Below are positions 52,101-60,386 of a stretch of DNA of 64,000 nucleotides, piece by piece. The stretch comes from Ruminococcaceae bacterium UBA1734 (lineage in GTDB: Bacteria > Bacillota > Clostridia > Oscillospirales > Acutalibacteraceae), in contig DCIE01000078.1 of NCBI GenBank assembly GCA_002315765.1, forward strand, positions 1-64,000. Direction: 5' to 3'. Under the pieces are notes generated by a model, which was not told the origin of the DNA, searched no databases, and saw only the letters and a list, made by a program, of their open reading frames with translations. The position numbers were made by a program, and so were the translations under genes. The stretch's first letter is position 1; each line of letters starts with the position of its first letter.

Positions 52101-53495
52101 ATGGGAATAATTAATGACAACTTTTTACTTAAAACCGATGCAGCAAAAAAACTTTATAATGCATCAAAAGATATGCCGATTATTGACTATCATTGTCATA
52201 TAAATCCAAAGGAAATTGCCGAGAACAGAAAGTTTGAAAATATTACCCAAGTATGGCTTGGCGGCGACCACTATAAGTGGAGACTTATGCGTTCTAACGG
52301 TGTTCCGGAAAATGAGATTACCGGCGATGCTGACGATTTTACAAAATTCTTAAGATTTGCCGAAATGTTGCCCAAGGCTATCGGCAATCCGATGTATCAT
52401 TGGTGCCATTTGGAACTAAAGAGATTTTTCGGATATGACGGAGTGTTAAACGGTGATACCGCAAAAGAAGTGTACGAACTTTGCAATAAAAAACTCCAAA
52501 ATGACGATATGACCGTTAGGGCTTTGATTGAAAAATCAAATGTGGCTATGATTGGAACTACCGATGACCCTATTGATGACCTTAAGTGGCATAAGATTAT
52601 TAAAGAAGATTCTTCCTTTAAGACTGCCGTTTGTCCTACATTTAGACCTGACAAGGCTGTTAATATCGACAAAGCAGGATTTATCGATTATATTAAAAAG
52701 TTATCCGAAGTATCGGGAATTGACATTAAGACTATTGATGATGTAAAAGAAGCTTTGGCAAAAAGACTTGATTTCTTCTGTGAAATGGGTTGTCGTGCCA
52801 CCGACCACGGTCTTGATTATATTATCTATGAGCCGACAACCGGTTTTGCCGTAAACGATATTTTCAAAAAAGCTATGAACGGCGAACATATTTCTCAGTT
52901 AGAGGCGGACCAATATAAAACCGAATTAATGCTGTTTTTGGGTGAAAAGATTGCCGAAAAGGGAATAGTAATGCAACTTCATTACGGTGCTCAAAGAAAT
53001 ACTAATACAAAGATGTTTAAATCTCTCGGTGCAGACACAGGCTTTGACTGTATTTCGGTTAAAAACTGCGGCGAGGCATTAACAGGCTTCTTAAATGCTT
53101 TGGAAACAAAGAATAAGTTGCCGAAAACAATTATTTATTCCTTAAACCCCAACGATAACGAGCTTATTGATACGGTGCTCGGTTGCTTCCAAGGTACCGA
53201 AGCACAGGGAAAAATTCAACACGGTTCGGCTTGGTGGTTCAGCGATACAAAGAGTGGTATGGAAACACAGTTAAAATCCCTTGCCAACCTTTCCTTGCTT
53301 GGTAATTTTGTAGGAATGCTTACCGACTCAAGAAGTTTCCTCTCATATACAAGACACGAATATTTCAGAAGAATACTTTGTGATGTTATAGGTGATTGGG
53401 TAGCAAACGGCGAATATCCCGATGACGAAAAGACACTTGAAACAATTGTTAAAGATATTTCCTATAACAATGCACAAAAATATTTTAATATTTAA
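52101..53495 (+). CDS. uxaC: Uronate isomerase
   Basis: UxaC isomerises galacturonate to tagaturonate and glucuronate to fructuronate. It belongs to the amidohydrolase superfamily; the 464-residue length is normal. Visible are the metal site DYHCHINP near residue 28, HWCHLELKRFFG, MQLHYGAQRNTN and GMLTDSRSFLSYTRHEYFRR at the C-terminus. It is the third gene of the uxa operon, behind AGGAG, and a terminator follows. Confidence 0.97.
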   Translation: MGIINDNFLLKTDAAKKLYNASKDMPIIDYHCHINPKEIAENRKFENITQVWLGGDHYKWRLMRSNGVPENEITGDADDFTKFLRFAEMLPKAIGNPMYHWCHLELKRFFGYDGVLNGDTAKEVYELCNKKLQNDDMTVRALIEKSNVAMIGTTDDPIDDLKWHKIIKEDSSFKTAVCPTFRPDKAVNIDKAGFIDYIKKLSEVSGIDIKTIDDVKEALAKRLDFFCEMGCRATDHGLDYIIYEPTTGFAVNDIFKKAMNGEHISQLEADQYKTELMLFLGEKIAEKGIVMQLHYGAQRNTNTKMFKSLGADTGFDCISVKNCGEALTGFLNALETKNKLPKTIIYSLNPNDNELIDTVLGCFQGTEAQGKIQHGSAWWFSDTKSGMETQLKSLANLSLLGNFVGMLTDSRSFLSYTRHEYFRRILCDVIGDWVANGEYPDDEKTLETIVKDISYNNAQKYFNI

Positions 53496-53576
53496 TGAAA
53501 TTCAAAGATGTATTAATTAAATATTCCACATCATCACAAATTGTGGGAAACGGATTTAGAGTATATAAATAAAATT

Positions 53577-53612
53577 AATGCCACTCAAACCAATAATTTG
53601 AGTGGCATTTTT
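53577..53612 (+). terminator. Terminator after uxaC
   Basis: A perfect 13-bp stem (AATGCCACTCAAA / TTTGAGTGGCATT) with a 7-nt loop and T-run. Confidence 0.95.
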
Positions 53613-53617
53613 CTATA

Positions 53618-53643
53618 AAAGCGGGAGAGTTTTTCACTCTCCC
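53618..53643 (-). terminator. Terminator after upp (minus strand)
   Basis: GGGAGAGT / ACTCTCCC, an 8-bp stem, is followed on the minus strand by GCTTTT. It ends the tsaE-to-upp run. Confidence 0.75.
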
Positions 53644-53658
53644 TAAAATACATTTATA

Positions 53659-54291
53659 TTATTTTGTACCGAAAATTCTATCTCCTGCATCGCCGAGTCC
53701 GGGAACGATATAACAATGCTCGTTTAGATGGTCGTCAAGACCTGCACAGTAAACTTCAACATCAGGATGAGCCTCGGTAAATGCTTTTAAGCCTTCGGGT
53801 GCTGCGATGATGCACATAAACTTAATTCTCTTCGGATTAAACTCCTTAATTCTTGTAACGGCATCAATAGCACTTCCGCCGGTTGCAAGCATTGGGTCAA
53901 GTAAGAAAACATCTCTTTCCGAAAGGTCGGAAGGTAATTTGCAGTAATAATCGACAGGCTTATGAGTTTCGGGGTCGCGGTACATACCGATATGACCGAT
54001 ACGGCAAGAAGGAATAAGGCTTGTGATACCGTCAACCATTCCGAGACCTGCACGAAGAATAGGAACGATTGCCATTTTTCTGCCGTCTAATTGCTTTGCA
54101 TTGGCAATATCAACAGGAGTTTTTACATTAACATCCTTAAGTGGTAAATCTCTTGTAGATTCATAACACATAAGCATTGCGATTTCGCTGATTAGTTCAC
54201 GGAATTGCTTTGTTCCCGTCTGTTCGTCGCGAAGGATTGAAAGCTTGTGCTGGATTAGGGGATGGTCCATAATAAATACATTCTTGTTCAT
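53659..54291 (-). CDS. upp: Uracil phosphoribosyltransferase
   Basis: Upp makes UMP from uracil and PRPP in pyrimidine salvage. The 210-residue protein has the PRPP loop DPMLATGGSAIDAV and the uracil-binding C-terminus (YIVPGLGDAGDRIFGT). The ATG at 54291 has AAGGAG 8 bases upstream; the ATG at 54297 is only two bases from it. It is the last gene of the minus-strand group, 12 bases after rpiB. Confidence 0.97.
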   Translation of the reverse strand: MNKNVFIMDHPLIQHKLSILRDEQTGTKQFRELISEIAMLMCYESTRDLPLKDVNVKTPVDIANAKQLDGRKMAIVPILRAGLGMVDGITSLIPSCRIGHIGMYRDPETHKPVDYYCKLPSDLSERDVFLLDPMLATGGSAIDAVTRIKEFNPKRIKFMCIIAAPEGLKAFTEAHPDVEVYCAGLDDHLNEHCYIVPGLGDAGDRIFGTK

Positions 54292-54303
54292 TTTCATAAC
54301 TCC

Positions 54304-54747
54304 TTAATTGTTTTCTTCTATTTTTGTTATTTTATCAATTCTTCTTTGATGGCGGTCGCCCTCAAAGGAAGTATTAACGAATATATCGGCAAGTTCAACG
54401 GCAGTTCCTACTCCGATAACTCTGCCACCTAAACAAAGGATATTTGAATTATTGTGCATTCGGGTGTACTTGGCAGAAAAATGTTCGCTACAAGCAGCAG
54501 CACGAATACCCTTTACCTTATTGGCGGCGATGGACATTCCGATGCCCGTACCGCAAACTAAAATTCCCAATTCACATTCACCCTTGGTGATAAGCTCGGT
54601 AACCTTTGTGGCAATATCCGGATAATCAACGGATACCTGTTCATAAATACCCACATCCGTAACCTCAAAGCCGTTTTCTTTAAGATGCTCGGCAATGGCA
54701 TTTTTGTGTTCCAAACCACCGTGGTCGCAACCAATAGCAATTTTCAT
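54304..54747 (-). CDS. rpiB: Ribose-5-phosphate isomerase B
   Basis: RpiB interconverts ribose-5-phosphate and ribulose-5-phosphate. The 147-residue protein shows GCDHGGLEHK at the N-terminus, the active-site Cys in VCGTGIGMSIAANK, and IRAAACSEHFSAKY. It is a close RpiB/LacB relative; length and motifs fit RpiB. It lies between tsaB and upp on the minus strand, with short gaps, and so supplies ribose phosphate near a salvage enzyme that needs PRPP. Confidence 0.96.
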   Translation of the reverse strand: MKIAIGCDHGGLEHKNAIAEHLKENGFEVTDVGIYEQVSVDYPDIATKVTELITKGECELGILVCGTGIGMSIAANKVKGIRAAACSEHFSAKYTRMHNNSNILCLGGRVIGVGTAVELADIFVNTSFEGDRHQRRIDKITKIEENN

Positions 54748-54761
54748 TTTAAAACCCCCGT

Positions 54762-55457
54762 TTATTTATTCTTTTTTGCATTTAATTCTCGCTGAGCCTG
54801 AGGTAAGCGAAGATAAATAGGAAGAAGCTCTGATGAACTAACAGTTCTTCCGTGTATAAAATCAGATTCGGTGGCAAGAGCAACACCGATAGCTGATTGA
54901 TAGCGATTTTTGTTGTGCGCCAATATGAGATTATCGTTTTTATAGGAGTTATAAAAAAGCTCGGCGCCATCACCGCAAATAACCACATTTTGTCCTAAAT
55001 TTTCGATTTCCCTGATAATCTCATCACCCATAAGACATCTGTCTTCACACAGTCTTGTGATTTTGCCCTTTTCTATTTTAAATAAAGCATTGTAAAACTG
55101 GTTGCAGCGGGCATCCATAACAGGACACAAATACACATCAAAATCAATAAAATTATGAGCCATAGCAAGTAATGTGGAAACACCGACACAAGGCTTATTT
55201 TCCGAAATGGAAAGTCCTTTTATACAACTGATACCGATACGAATACCCGTAAAGGAACCGGGACCTGAAGCAACCGAAAATCCGTCAATGTCATTAACGG
55301 AAATCATAGAGGTTTTCAGTAAATTTTCTATCATAGGCATAAGGGTTTGCGAGTGGGTGATAGAAATGTTCGTAAAACTACTTGCTAAGATTTTTCCGTT
55401 TTCGATTATCGCAACACTTGCAGGTTTTGCGGAACATTCAACAGATAGGATTTTCAC
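54762..55457 (-). CDS. tsaB: tRNA t6A modification protein TsaB
   Basis: TsaB is the scaffold partner of TsaD in making N6-threonylcarbamoyladenosine at tRNA position 37. The 231-residue protein shows the ASKHA motifs ILSVECSAKPASVA (first loop) and ASGPGSFTGIRIG. The GTG at 55457 is preferred as start: it lies about 9 bases after AAAGGAA, while the GTG at 55466 abuts that site. It overlaps the end of tsaE by 20 bases; the pair is conserved in Firmicutes. tsaD is not in the window. Confidence 0.94.
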   Translation of the reverse strand: MKILSVECSAKPASVAIIENGKILASSFTNISITHSQTLMPMIENLLKTSMISVNDIDGFSVASGPGSFTGIRIGISCIKGLSISENKPCVGVSTLLAMAHNFIDFDVYLCPVMDARCNQFYNALFKIEKGKITRLCEDRCLMGDEIIREIENLGQNVVICGDGAELFYNSYKNDNLILAHNKNRYQSAIGVALATESDFIHGRTVSSSELLPIYLRLPQAQRELNAKKNK

Positions 55458-55887
55458 TTGATTCACTTCCTTTAAAAAGGGTTATTTTCCTTGAAGAATC
55501 ATCTATGCGTTCAAACTTAATATATATGGTATTATCATCAAATACCGAAGAAATGTTTTCACTCCATTCACAGACCATAACACCCATTTCATCGGCATAA
55601 TCGAAAAAACCGGTTGAATATAAATCTTCAAATCCGGAAATACGGTATAAATCAAAATGAAACAGCGGTAATCTACCGCCACGGTATTCATTTACAATAT
55701 TAAATGTGGGGGAAGTAACATCGCCTTCATATCCGAGGCCTTTGGCTATTCCCGAGGTGATGCAGGTTTTTCCCATACCCAAACCGCCGATAAAAGCAAT
55801 TTTATCACCGGCTACAAGAGTTTTCGCAATATCAACTCCGATACTAACCGTTTCTTCGGCACTGTTCGAAAGAAAAATTCTACTCAT
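55438..55887 (-). CDS. tsaE: tRNA t6A modification ATPase TsaE
   Basis: TsaE is the P-loop ATPase of the TsaBDE complex. The 149-residue protein has Walker A GGLGMGKTCI (GDLGAGKT in most family members, so two positions differ), VTSPTFNIVNEY, and the Walker B-like region LFHFDLYRI. It is the first gene of the minus-strand run tsaE-tsaB-rpiB-upp. The upstream region is shared with the divergent hydrogenase operon. Confidence 0.95.
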   Translation of the reverse strand: MSRIFLSNSAEETVSIGVDIAKTLVAGDKIAFIGGLGMGKTCITSGIAKGLGYEGDVTSPTFNIVNEYRGGRLPLFHFDLYRISGFEDLYSTGFFDYADEMGVMVCEWSENISSVFDDNTIYIKFERIDDSSRKITLFKGSESSENPIC

Positions 55888-56033
55888 AATCTACATCCCT
55901 TTACTCAAATAGATATATTATCATAAAACACGAATATAGTCAATCAAAATCATCTAAAAAGCAACATTTATTTTGCCGTATTATATAAAAAAGAATAAAT
56001 GTTACTTTTTTAACAAAATCCCTTAAATAATGT

Positions 56034-56101
56034 TTGCAAAATTGAAAATATGTGTTATACTATATGAGTATAGTTGTGTATTATGTCGTATTATGACATA
56101 A
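56034..56101 (+). promoter_or_regulatory. Hydrogenase operon promoter with downstream inverted repeat
   Basis: TTGCAA (56034-56039) and TATACT (56056-56061) are 16 bp apart. Downstream of the expected start is an inverted repeat TTATGTC (56081-56087) with GACATAA (56095-56101), spacer 7. It is placed as a repressor site would be. It does not match the Rex consensus. Confidence 0.55.
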
Positions 56102-56137
56102 TCATAGTTAATTATGCAAAATTTAGGAGGTATTTTC

Positions 56138-56635
56138 ATGAAAAAGAAAATCAGCAAGATTCCTTTTAAAGGAACTGCCGAACAGGAAGCACAGCTTAAA
56201 AAAGTCATTGATGAGAATAAGCATGATAAAAGCAATCTAATGGTTGTAATGCAACATGCTCAGGATATTTACGGATATCTTCCCATCGAAGTTCAAAATA
56301 TGATTGCAGAAGGAATGGATGTTTCTCTTGAGAAGATTTACGGCGTAGCAACTTTCTATGCTCAGTTTGCTCTTTCTCCTAAGGGAAAATACAACATTTC
56401 CGTATGTTTAGGTACGGCTTGTTATGTTAAGGGCTCAGGTCCTATTTTCGATAAGCTTTCGGAGAGACTCGGAATCGGTGCTGACGAGTGCACACCTGAC
56501 GGTAAATTCTCTCTAACCGCTTGCCGTTGTATCGGTGCTTGCGGTTTGGCTCCTGTACTTACTGTCAACGATGAAGTTTACGGTAGATTAACCGAGGACG
56601 ATGTTGACACTATTTTAGCAAAATACATGGACTAA
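56138..56635 (+). CDS. hydC: HydC / NuoE-like [2Fe-2S] subunit of bifurcating hydrogenase
   Basis: HydC is the small thioredoxin-fold subunit of the electron-bifurcating [FeFe] hydrogenase, which couples NADH and reduced ferredoxin to proton reduction. The 165-residue protein has the four cysteines of the [2Fe-2S] site in CLGTACYVKG and CRCIGACGLAP, and IYGVATFYAQF typical of NuoE. ATG 56138 follows TTTAGGAGG. It opens the operon that ends with HydB and HydA. It could be named nuoE if assigned to another complex, but HydA downstream settles it. Confidence 0.93.
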   Translation: MKKKISKIPFKGTAEQEAQLKKVIDENKHDKSNLMVVMQHAQDIYGYLPIEVQNMIAEGMDVSLEKIYGVATFYAQFALSPKGKYNISVCLGTACYVKGSGPIFDKLSERLGIGADECTPDGKFSLTACRCIGACGLAPVLTVNDEVYGRLTEDDVDTILAKYMD

Positions 56636-56669
56636 TTTGTTTAGATTATAGTTTTGAGGGAAATGACTT

Positions 56670-57023
56670 ATGAAAATCAGTACTATGAGAGATTTACTCG
56701 GTGCAGAGGTTTTAACCTGTGAAGAAAATCTTGATAATCAGGTTTTTTCCGCATGTGGTTGCGACCTTATGAGTGATGTTTTGGCTTTTGTTAAGGACCA
56801 AGCCGTTTTATTAACCGGACTTGTTAATCCTCAGGTTATCAGAACTGCTGAAATGATGGATATGGTTTGTATTGTGTTTGTTCGTTCCAAAATGCCTTCT
56901 CCTGAAATGATTGAGATGGCAAAGGAAAGCGGAATAGTTATTCTTTTAAGCAATAAAAGAATGTATGAAGCCTGTGGAATACTTTACAGTAACGGCCTAA
57001 TCGGTAATAAGGTGAAGTCATGA
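56670..57023 (+). CDS. DRTGG-domain protein (first copy)
   Basis: This 117-residue protein is a single DRTGG-type domain, a small alpha/beta unit of unknown function often linked to CBS domains and to hydrogenase or sensor loci. It begins KISTMRDLLGAEVLTC and has the GCDLMSDVLAFV helix typical of these proteins. A second, diverged copy is encoded at 58754 (AKEGDAWITIMSN region). The stop overlaps the next start by four bases, so the protein is probably made with the HATPase that follows. It may bind nucleotide, by analogy only. Confidence 0.8.
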   Translation: MKISTMRDLLGAEVLTCEENLDNQVFSACGCDLMSDVLAFVKDQAVLLTGLVNPQVIRTAEMMDMVCIVFVRSKMPSPEMIEMAKESGIVILLSNKRMYEACGILYSNGLIGNKVKS

Positions 57024-57442
57024 GTGAAGAACTTGTATTCCACTTTGATGTGGACGGTGAAGATTTTACTTCGGCAGGTCAAGCATCAGTACAGGTTAAA
57101 AAGAGTCTTCGTAGATTAGGAATTCCCGCCGAAACTATAAGACGCGTTTCCATTGCAATGTATGAGGGAGAGATTAATATGGTTATTCACGCCGGAGGCG
57201 GTGTCGCCGATGTAAAGGTGCTTGAAGACCGAATTGTTATAATTCTCTCTGATAAAGGTCCGGGAATTACGGATATTAACAAAGCAATGGAGGAAGGTTA
57301 TTCCACCGCTACCGATAATGTGAGAACATTGGGATTCGGTGCCGGAATGGGATTGCCGAATATGAAAAAATATTCCGACACAATGGATATTCAGTCTACG
57401 GTCGGGGTAGGTACCGTTATTACTATGACGGTGAATTTATAA
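57020..57442 (+). CDS. Histidine-kinase-like ATPase, RsbW type (first copy)
   Basis: This 140-residue protein has a HATPase_c fold: VSIAMYEGEINMVIHA is the N-box with Glu and Asn, LSDKGPGI the G1 region and GFGAGMGLPNMKKYS the G2 region. Proteins of this size act as serine kinases or anti-sigma factors. It overlaps the DRTGG gene and precedes the HydS-like gene, so it may relay a redox signal to transcription or to the hydrogenase. The target is unknown. It is not similar in detail to the 59809 product, which has an extra C-terminal part. Confidence 0.85.
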   Translation: MSEELVFHFDVDGEDFTSAGQASVQVKKSLRRLGIPAETIRRVSIAMYEGEINMVIHAGGGVADVKVLEDRIVIILSDKGPGITDINKAMEEGYSTATDNVRTLGFGAGMGLPNMKKYSDTMDIQSTVGVGTVITMTVNL

Positions 57443-57497
57443 AGACAGTTATTGAATTTTTCATTTCGTTTTTCAAAGATTTTGCGAGGTGATAGTT

Positions 57498-58748
57498 ATG
57501 AGTAAATATGAACATTCGGTAAAACTTTCTGCTGAAAAATGCAATGGTTGTACTACTTGTTTAAGGCATTGTCCTACTGAAGCTATCAGAATCAAAAACG
57601 GCAAGGCACAAATTGATGACGATAGATGTATTGACTGCGGTGAATGTATTAGAGTTTGTCAGCAAAAGGCAAAGAAGGCGGTTTGCGGTTCCCTTGAAAA
57701 TATGAATCGTTTCAAGTGGAAAATTGCGCTACCTGCTCCAACACTTTACGGACAATTTGAAAATCTTGAAGAAATCGATTATGTTCTTGACGGACTTTTG
57801 AAAATAGGATTTGATGATGTTTTTGAGGTATCAAAAGCTGCCGAACTTGTTTCGGCATACACAAGAAAATATCTCAAAACCGAGGGTGTAAAAAAACCTG
57901 CAATAAGTTCGGCTTGTCCGGTTGTTGTAAGGCTTATCGGTTTGAGGTTTCCGTCTTTGCTCGATAATGTGATACACATGCTTCCGCCTATGGAGGTTGC
58001 CGCTAAACTTGCGAAAGAAAAGGCATATAAAGAGCATCCCGAGTTAAAACCCGAAGAGATAGGTGTTTGCTTTATTTCTCCCTGTGCTGCAAAATCAAGT
58101 TATGTTAAAAACGGATTTTCAGGATATAAGAGTCAGGTTGACGAGGTTGTTTCCATAAGCGATATTTACTTTTTACTTATCGGTGAAATGAAAATGGGAA
58201 GCGATATCAAGCAACTTTCCGAATCGGGAATGATTGGTGTCGGTTGGGCGAGAACCGGCGGAGAGGCAACCGCAATATTTAATGAAAATTATCTTGCGGC
58301 TGACGGCATTGAAAATGTAAACAGAGTTCTTGACCAAATAGAAAACGGCAGTATTCCTTCTCTTGAGTTTGTGGAGCTGAATGCCTGTACGGGCGGATGC
58401 GTAGGCGGTGTGCTGACTATGCAAAACCCCTTCATTGCCAAGGCAAGACTCCAAACACTCAGAAGGTATCTTCCGGTTTCGCAAAATTCCTTAAATAAAG
58501 ATGAACTTGAATATATCCCGAATTACTATTTATTTGATGATTTTCCCAATTATCCGCCTATTTCAAGGCTTTCGGATAATATGGCTGAGTCTATGCGAAT
58601 GATGTCGGATATTCAAAAGCTTCGTCAAAAATTGCCGGGAATTGACTGCGGTTCTTGCGGAGCGCCGAATTGCCGTGCTTTTGCCGAAGATGTTATTAAG
58701 GGAATTACCGATATTAGTAAATGCCTGATAGCAAAAACCGAGGAGTGA
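57498..58748 (+). CDS. HydS-like protein: ferredoxin domain + [FeFe] hydrogenase large-subunit domain
   Basis: This 416-residue protein starts with two [4Fe-4S] motifs (CNGCTTCLRHCP and CIDCGECIRVC). It continues with a hydrogenase large-subunit C-terminal domain whose H-cluster regions differ from catalytic enzymes (SSACPVVVR for the first, ISPCAAKSS for the second, NACTGGCVGGVL for the third). It ends with a four-cysteine iron-sulfur domain (CGSCGAPNCRAFAED). This layout fits group C/D-type putative sensory hydrogenases such as HydS. It is flanked by DRTGG and HATPase genes. ATG 57498 follows GAGGTGAT. Hydrogen or redox sensing is inferred. Confidence 0.88.
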   Translation: MSKYEHSVKLSAEKCNGCTTCLRHCPTEAIRIKNGKAQIDDDRCIDCGECIRVCQQKAKKAVCGSLENMNRFKWKIALPAPTLYGQFENLEEIDYVLDGLLKIGFDDVFEVSKAAELVSAYTRKYLKTEGVKKPAISSACPVVVRLIGLRFPSLLDNVIHMLPPMEVAAKLAKEKAYKEHPELKPEEIGVCFISPCAAKSSYVKNGFSGYKSQVDEVVSISDIYFLLIGEMKMGSDIKQLSESGMIGVGWARTGGEATAIFNENYLAADGIENVNRVLDQIENGSIPSLEFVELNACTGGCVGGVLTMQNPFIAKARLQTLRRYLPVSQNSLNKDELEYIPNYYLFDDFPNYPPISRLSDNMAESMRMMSDIQKLRQKLPGIDCGSCGAPNCRAFAEDVIKGITDISKCLIAKTEE

Positions 58749-58753
58749 TATAT

Positions 58754-59086
58754 TTGACGGTTAAAGAATTAGCACAAAAACTTTCTTTTAAAGAACTTTC
58801 TATAAGCGATGCTGATAGGGAAGTTGCCGGAGGATATTGCGGAGATTTGCTTAGTTGGGTAATGGGCAGAGCAAAAGAAGGCGATGCTTGGATAACTATT
58901 ATGTCCAACATAAATGTTATTGCCGTTGCTACTCTTGCCGATGTTTCCTGTGTTGTTTTTGCCGAGGATGTTATGCCTGACGATGATATGATAAAGGTTG
59001 CCGCCGAAAAGGGAGTTAATCTTTTGGTTTCGCCATTTGGTGCATTTGAAACAGCCAATAAGATATCGGGTATTATTAATGAATAA
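58754..59086 (+). CDS. DRTGG-domain protein (second copy)
   Basis: This 110-residue protein has the same domain type as the 56670 product but is clearly diverged: MTVKELAQKLSFKELS, then GGYCGDLLSWVMGRAKEGDAW and VVFAEDVMPDDDMI. The TTG at 58754 is chosen, 8 bases after GGAG; the ATG at 58721 lies in the preceding gene. The ATG of the PHP gene overlaps its stop, which couples the two. Duplicate DRTGG proteins around a HydS-like gene suggest a two-part sensor assembly. Confidence 0.82.
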   Translation: MTVKELAQKLSFKELSISDADREVAGGYCGDLLSWVMGRAKEGDAWITIMSNINVIAVATLADVSCVVFAEDVMPDDDMIKVAAEKGVNLLVSPFGAFETANKISGIINE

Positions 59087-59804
59087 GTATTATTACGATT
59101 TACATATTCATTCTTGTTTATCTCCCTGCGGAGATGACGATAATACACCTAATAATATTGCAGGTATGGCTACCCTTTGCGGTTTAAATATCGTGGCGCT
59201 GACCGACCATAACACCTTAAAAAATTGTCCCGCTTTTTTTAAAGCAGCAAAGAAATACGGCATTATTCCTGTTGCCGGAACCGAGCTTACAACTGCCGAA
59301 GATGTGCATATTATATGCTTATTCGAGAGTTTAGAAGCCGGTATGGATTTTGACAGCGAACTGCAAAAACATCGAATTTTAGTTAAAAACCGAACCGATA
59401 TATTCGGTAATCAATTTATTTTAGACGGTGATGATAATATTATCGGAACCGATGAAAATTTACTTTCCAATGCTACTGATATTTCAATAGACGATGCGGC
59501 AAAGCTTATTCCGAAATTCGGAGGAATATGTTATCCGGCGCATATTGACAGACAGTCAAACGGCATTATTTCCGTTTTGGGAACCTTTCCGGAAACTCCT
59601 TATTTTTCCTGTGTTGAATTAAACAGACAAGAGAAGATTGAGGAATACCGTAAGGAGTATTCCCTTGAGGATAAGAAAATAGTTGTTAGTTCCGATGCTC
59701 ATATTCTAACCGATATGAGGGATAAGGAAAACTATTTTGAGCTTAATGACGAACCTTATAGCGGAGATTTAGTCAGAAGTGAGCTTTTTAAACTTTTGAG
59801 GTGA
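59079..59804 (+). CDS. PHP-domain metal-dependent phosphoesterase
   Basis: This 241-residue protein is a PHP phosphoesterase. Metal-binding motifs are DLHIHSCLSPCG near the N-terminus, LTDHNTLKN, the Glu of VAGTELTT and PAHIDRQ, and SSDAHI near the C-terminus. This matches the PHP fold with a likely three-metal site. Substrates of such small enzymes vary (nucleotides, phosphoryl groups on proteins or sugars). Here it is coupled to sensor-like proteins, so a phosphate on a signalling partner is possible but not shown. The ATG at 59079 overlaps the previous stop. Confidence 0.9.
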   Translation: MNKYYYDLHIHSCLSPCGDDDNTPNNIAGMATLCGLNIVALTDHNTLKNCPAFFKAAKKYGIIPVAGTELTTAEDVHIICLFESLEAGMDFDSELQKHRILVKNRTDIFGNQFILDGDDNIIGTDENLLSNATDISIDDAAKLIPKFGGICYPAHIDRQSNGIISVLGTFPETPYFSCVELNRQEKIEEYRKEYSLEDKKIVVSSDAHILTDMRDKENYFELNDEPYSGDLVRSELFKLLR

Positions 59805-59808
59805 TATT

Positions 59809-60351
59809 TTGAAAGAGTTATCATTAAATATTCTTGATGTTACCGAAAATTCCGTAAAAGCAGGTGCAACTTTAACTACCGTTTGTATTAATGAGTCGGC
59901 GGAGAATCTTGAGTTATCAATTATTGATAACGGTTGCGGAATGGATAAAGATACGGTTAGAGCCGTTACCGACCCATTTTATACTACAAGAACTACAAGA
60001 AAAGTAGGACTTGGAGTACCTCTCTTAAAACTTGCCGCCGAGCAAACAGATGGCAGTTTTAGTATTGAATCTTCAGTAGATAAGGAAAACCACGGCACAC
60101 GGGTTGATGCGAAATTTATTAAAAATCATATTGATTTTACACCTCTCGGTGATGTGGTATCAACAGTATTAACCTTAATTCAAGGTCATCCTGATACAGA
60201 CTTTCTTTTTGTTCATAAAAACGGAAAGGGCGAGGTAAGACTTGATACAAGGGAACTGCGAGGCGTGTTGGGTGATGTTCCACTCAATACCTATGATGTA
60301 ATCAAATGGATAGAGGAATACTTGAAAGAACAGTACGATGCTATTCAGTGA
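59809..60351 (+). CDS. Histidine-kinase-like ATPase (second copy)
   Basis: This 180-residue protein has a HATPase_c domain (about 1-110; LNILDVTENSVKAGA with Asn, LSIIDNGCGMD, and KVGLGVPLLKLAAEQ) and an extra C-terminal part of about 70 residues with PLNTYDVIKWIEEYL. It is typical of the kinase-like proteins found in clostridial hydrogenase operons. It starts with TTG behind GAGGTGAT. With the 57020 protein it gives two ATPases and two DRTGG proteins in one operon. Confidence 0.87.
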   Translation: MKELSLNILDVTENSVKAGATLTTVCINESAENLELSIIDNGCGMDKDTVRAVTDPFYTTRTTRKVGLGVPLLKLAAEQTDGSFSIESSVDKENHGTRVDAKFIKNHIDFTPLGDVVSTVLTLIQGHPDTDFLFVHKNGKGEVRLDTRELRGVLGDVPLNTYDVIKWIEEYLKEQYDAIQ

Positions 60352-60386
60352 TTGATAATTAGTATTTTTTAGAAAGGAAGATATAT

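Noticed and set aside
56034..56101. A Rex operator at the hydrogenase promoter
   Set aside because: The palindrome TTATGTC-N7-GACATAA does not fit the TTGTTAA-type Rex site.
12083..60351. Frequent TTG and GTG starts as a sign of misassembly or unusual code
   Set aside because: Each has a well-placed Shine-Dalgarno site (for example hprK, murB, putP, 59809), which is normal for low-GC Firmicutes.
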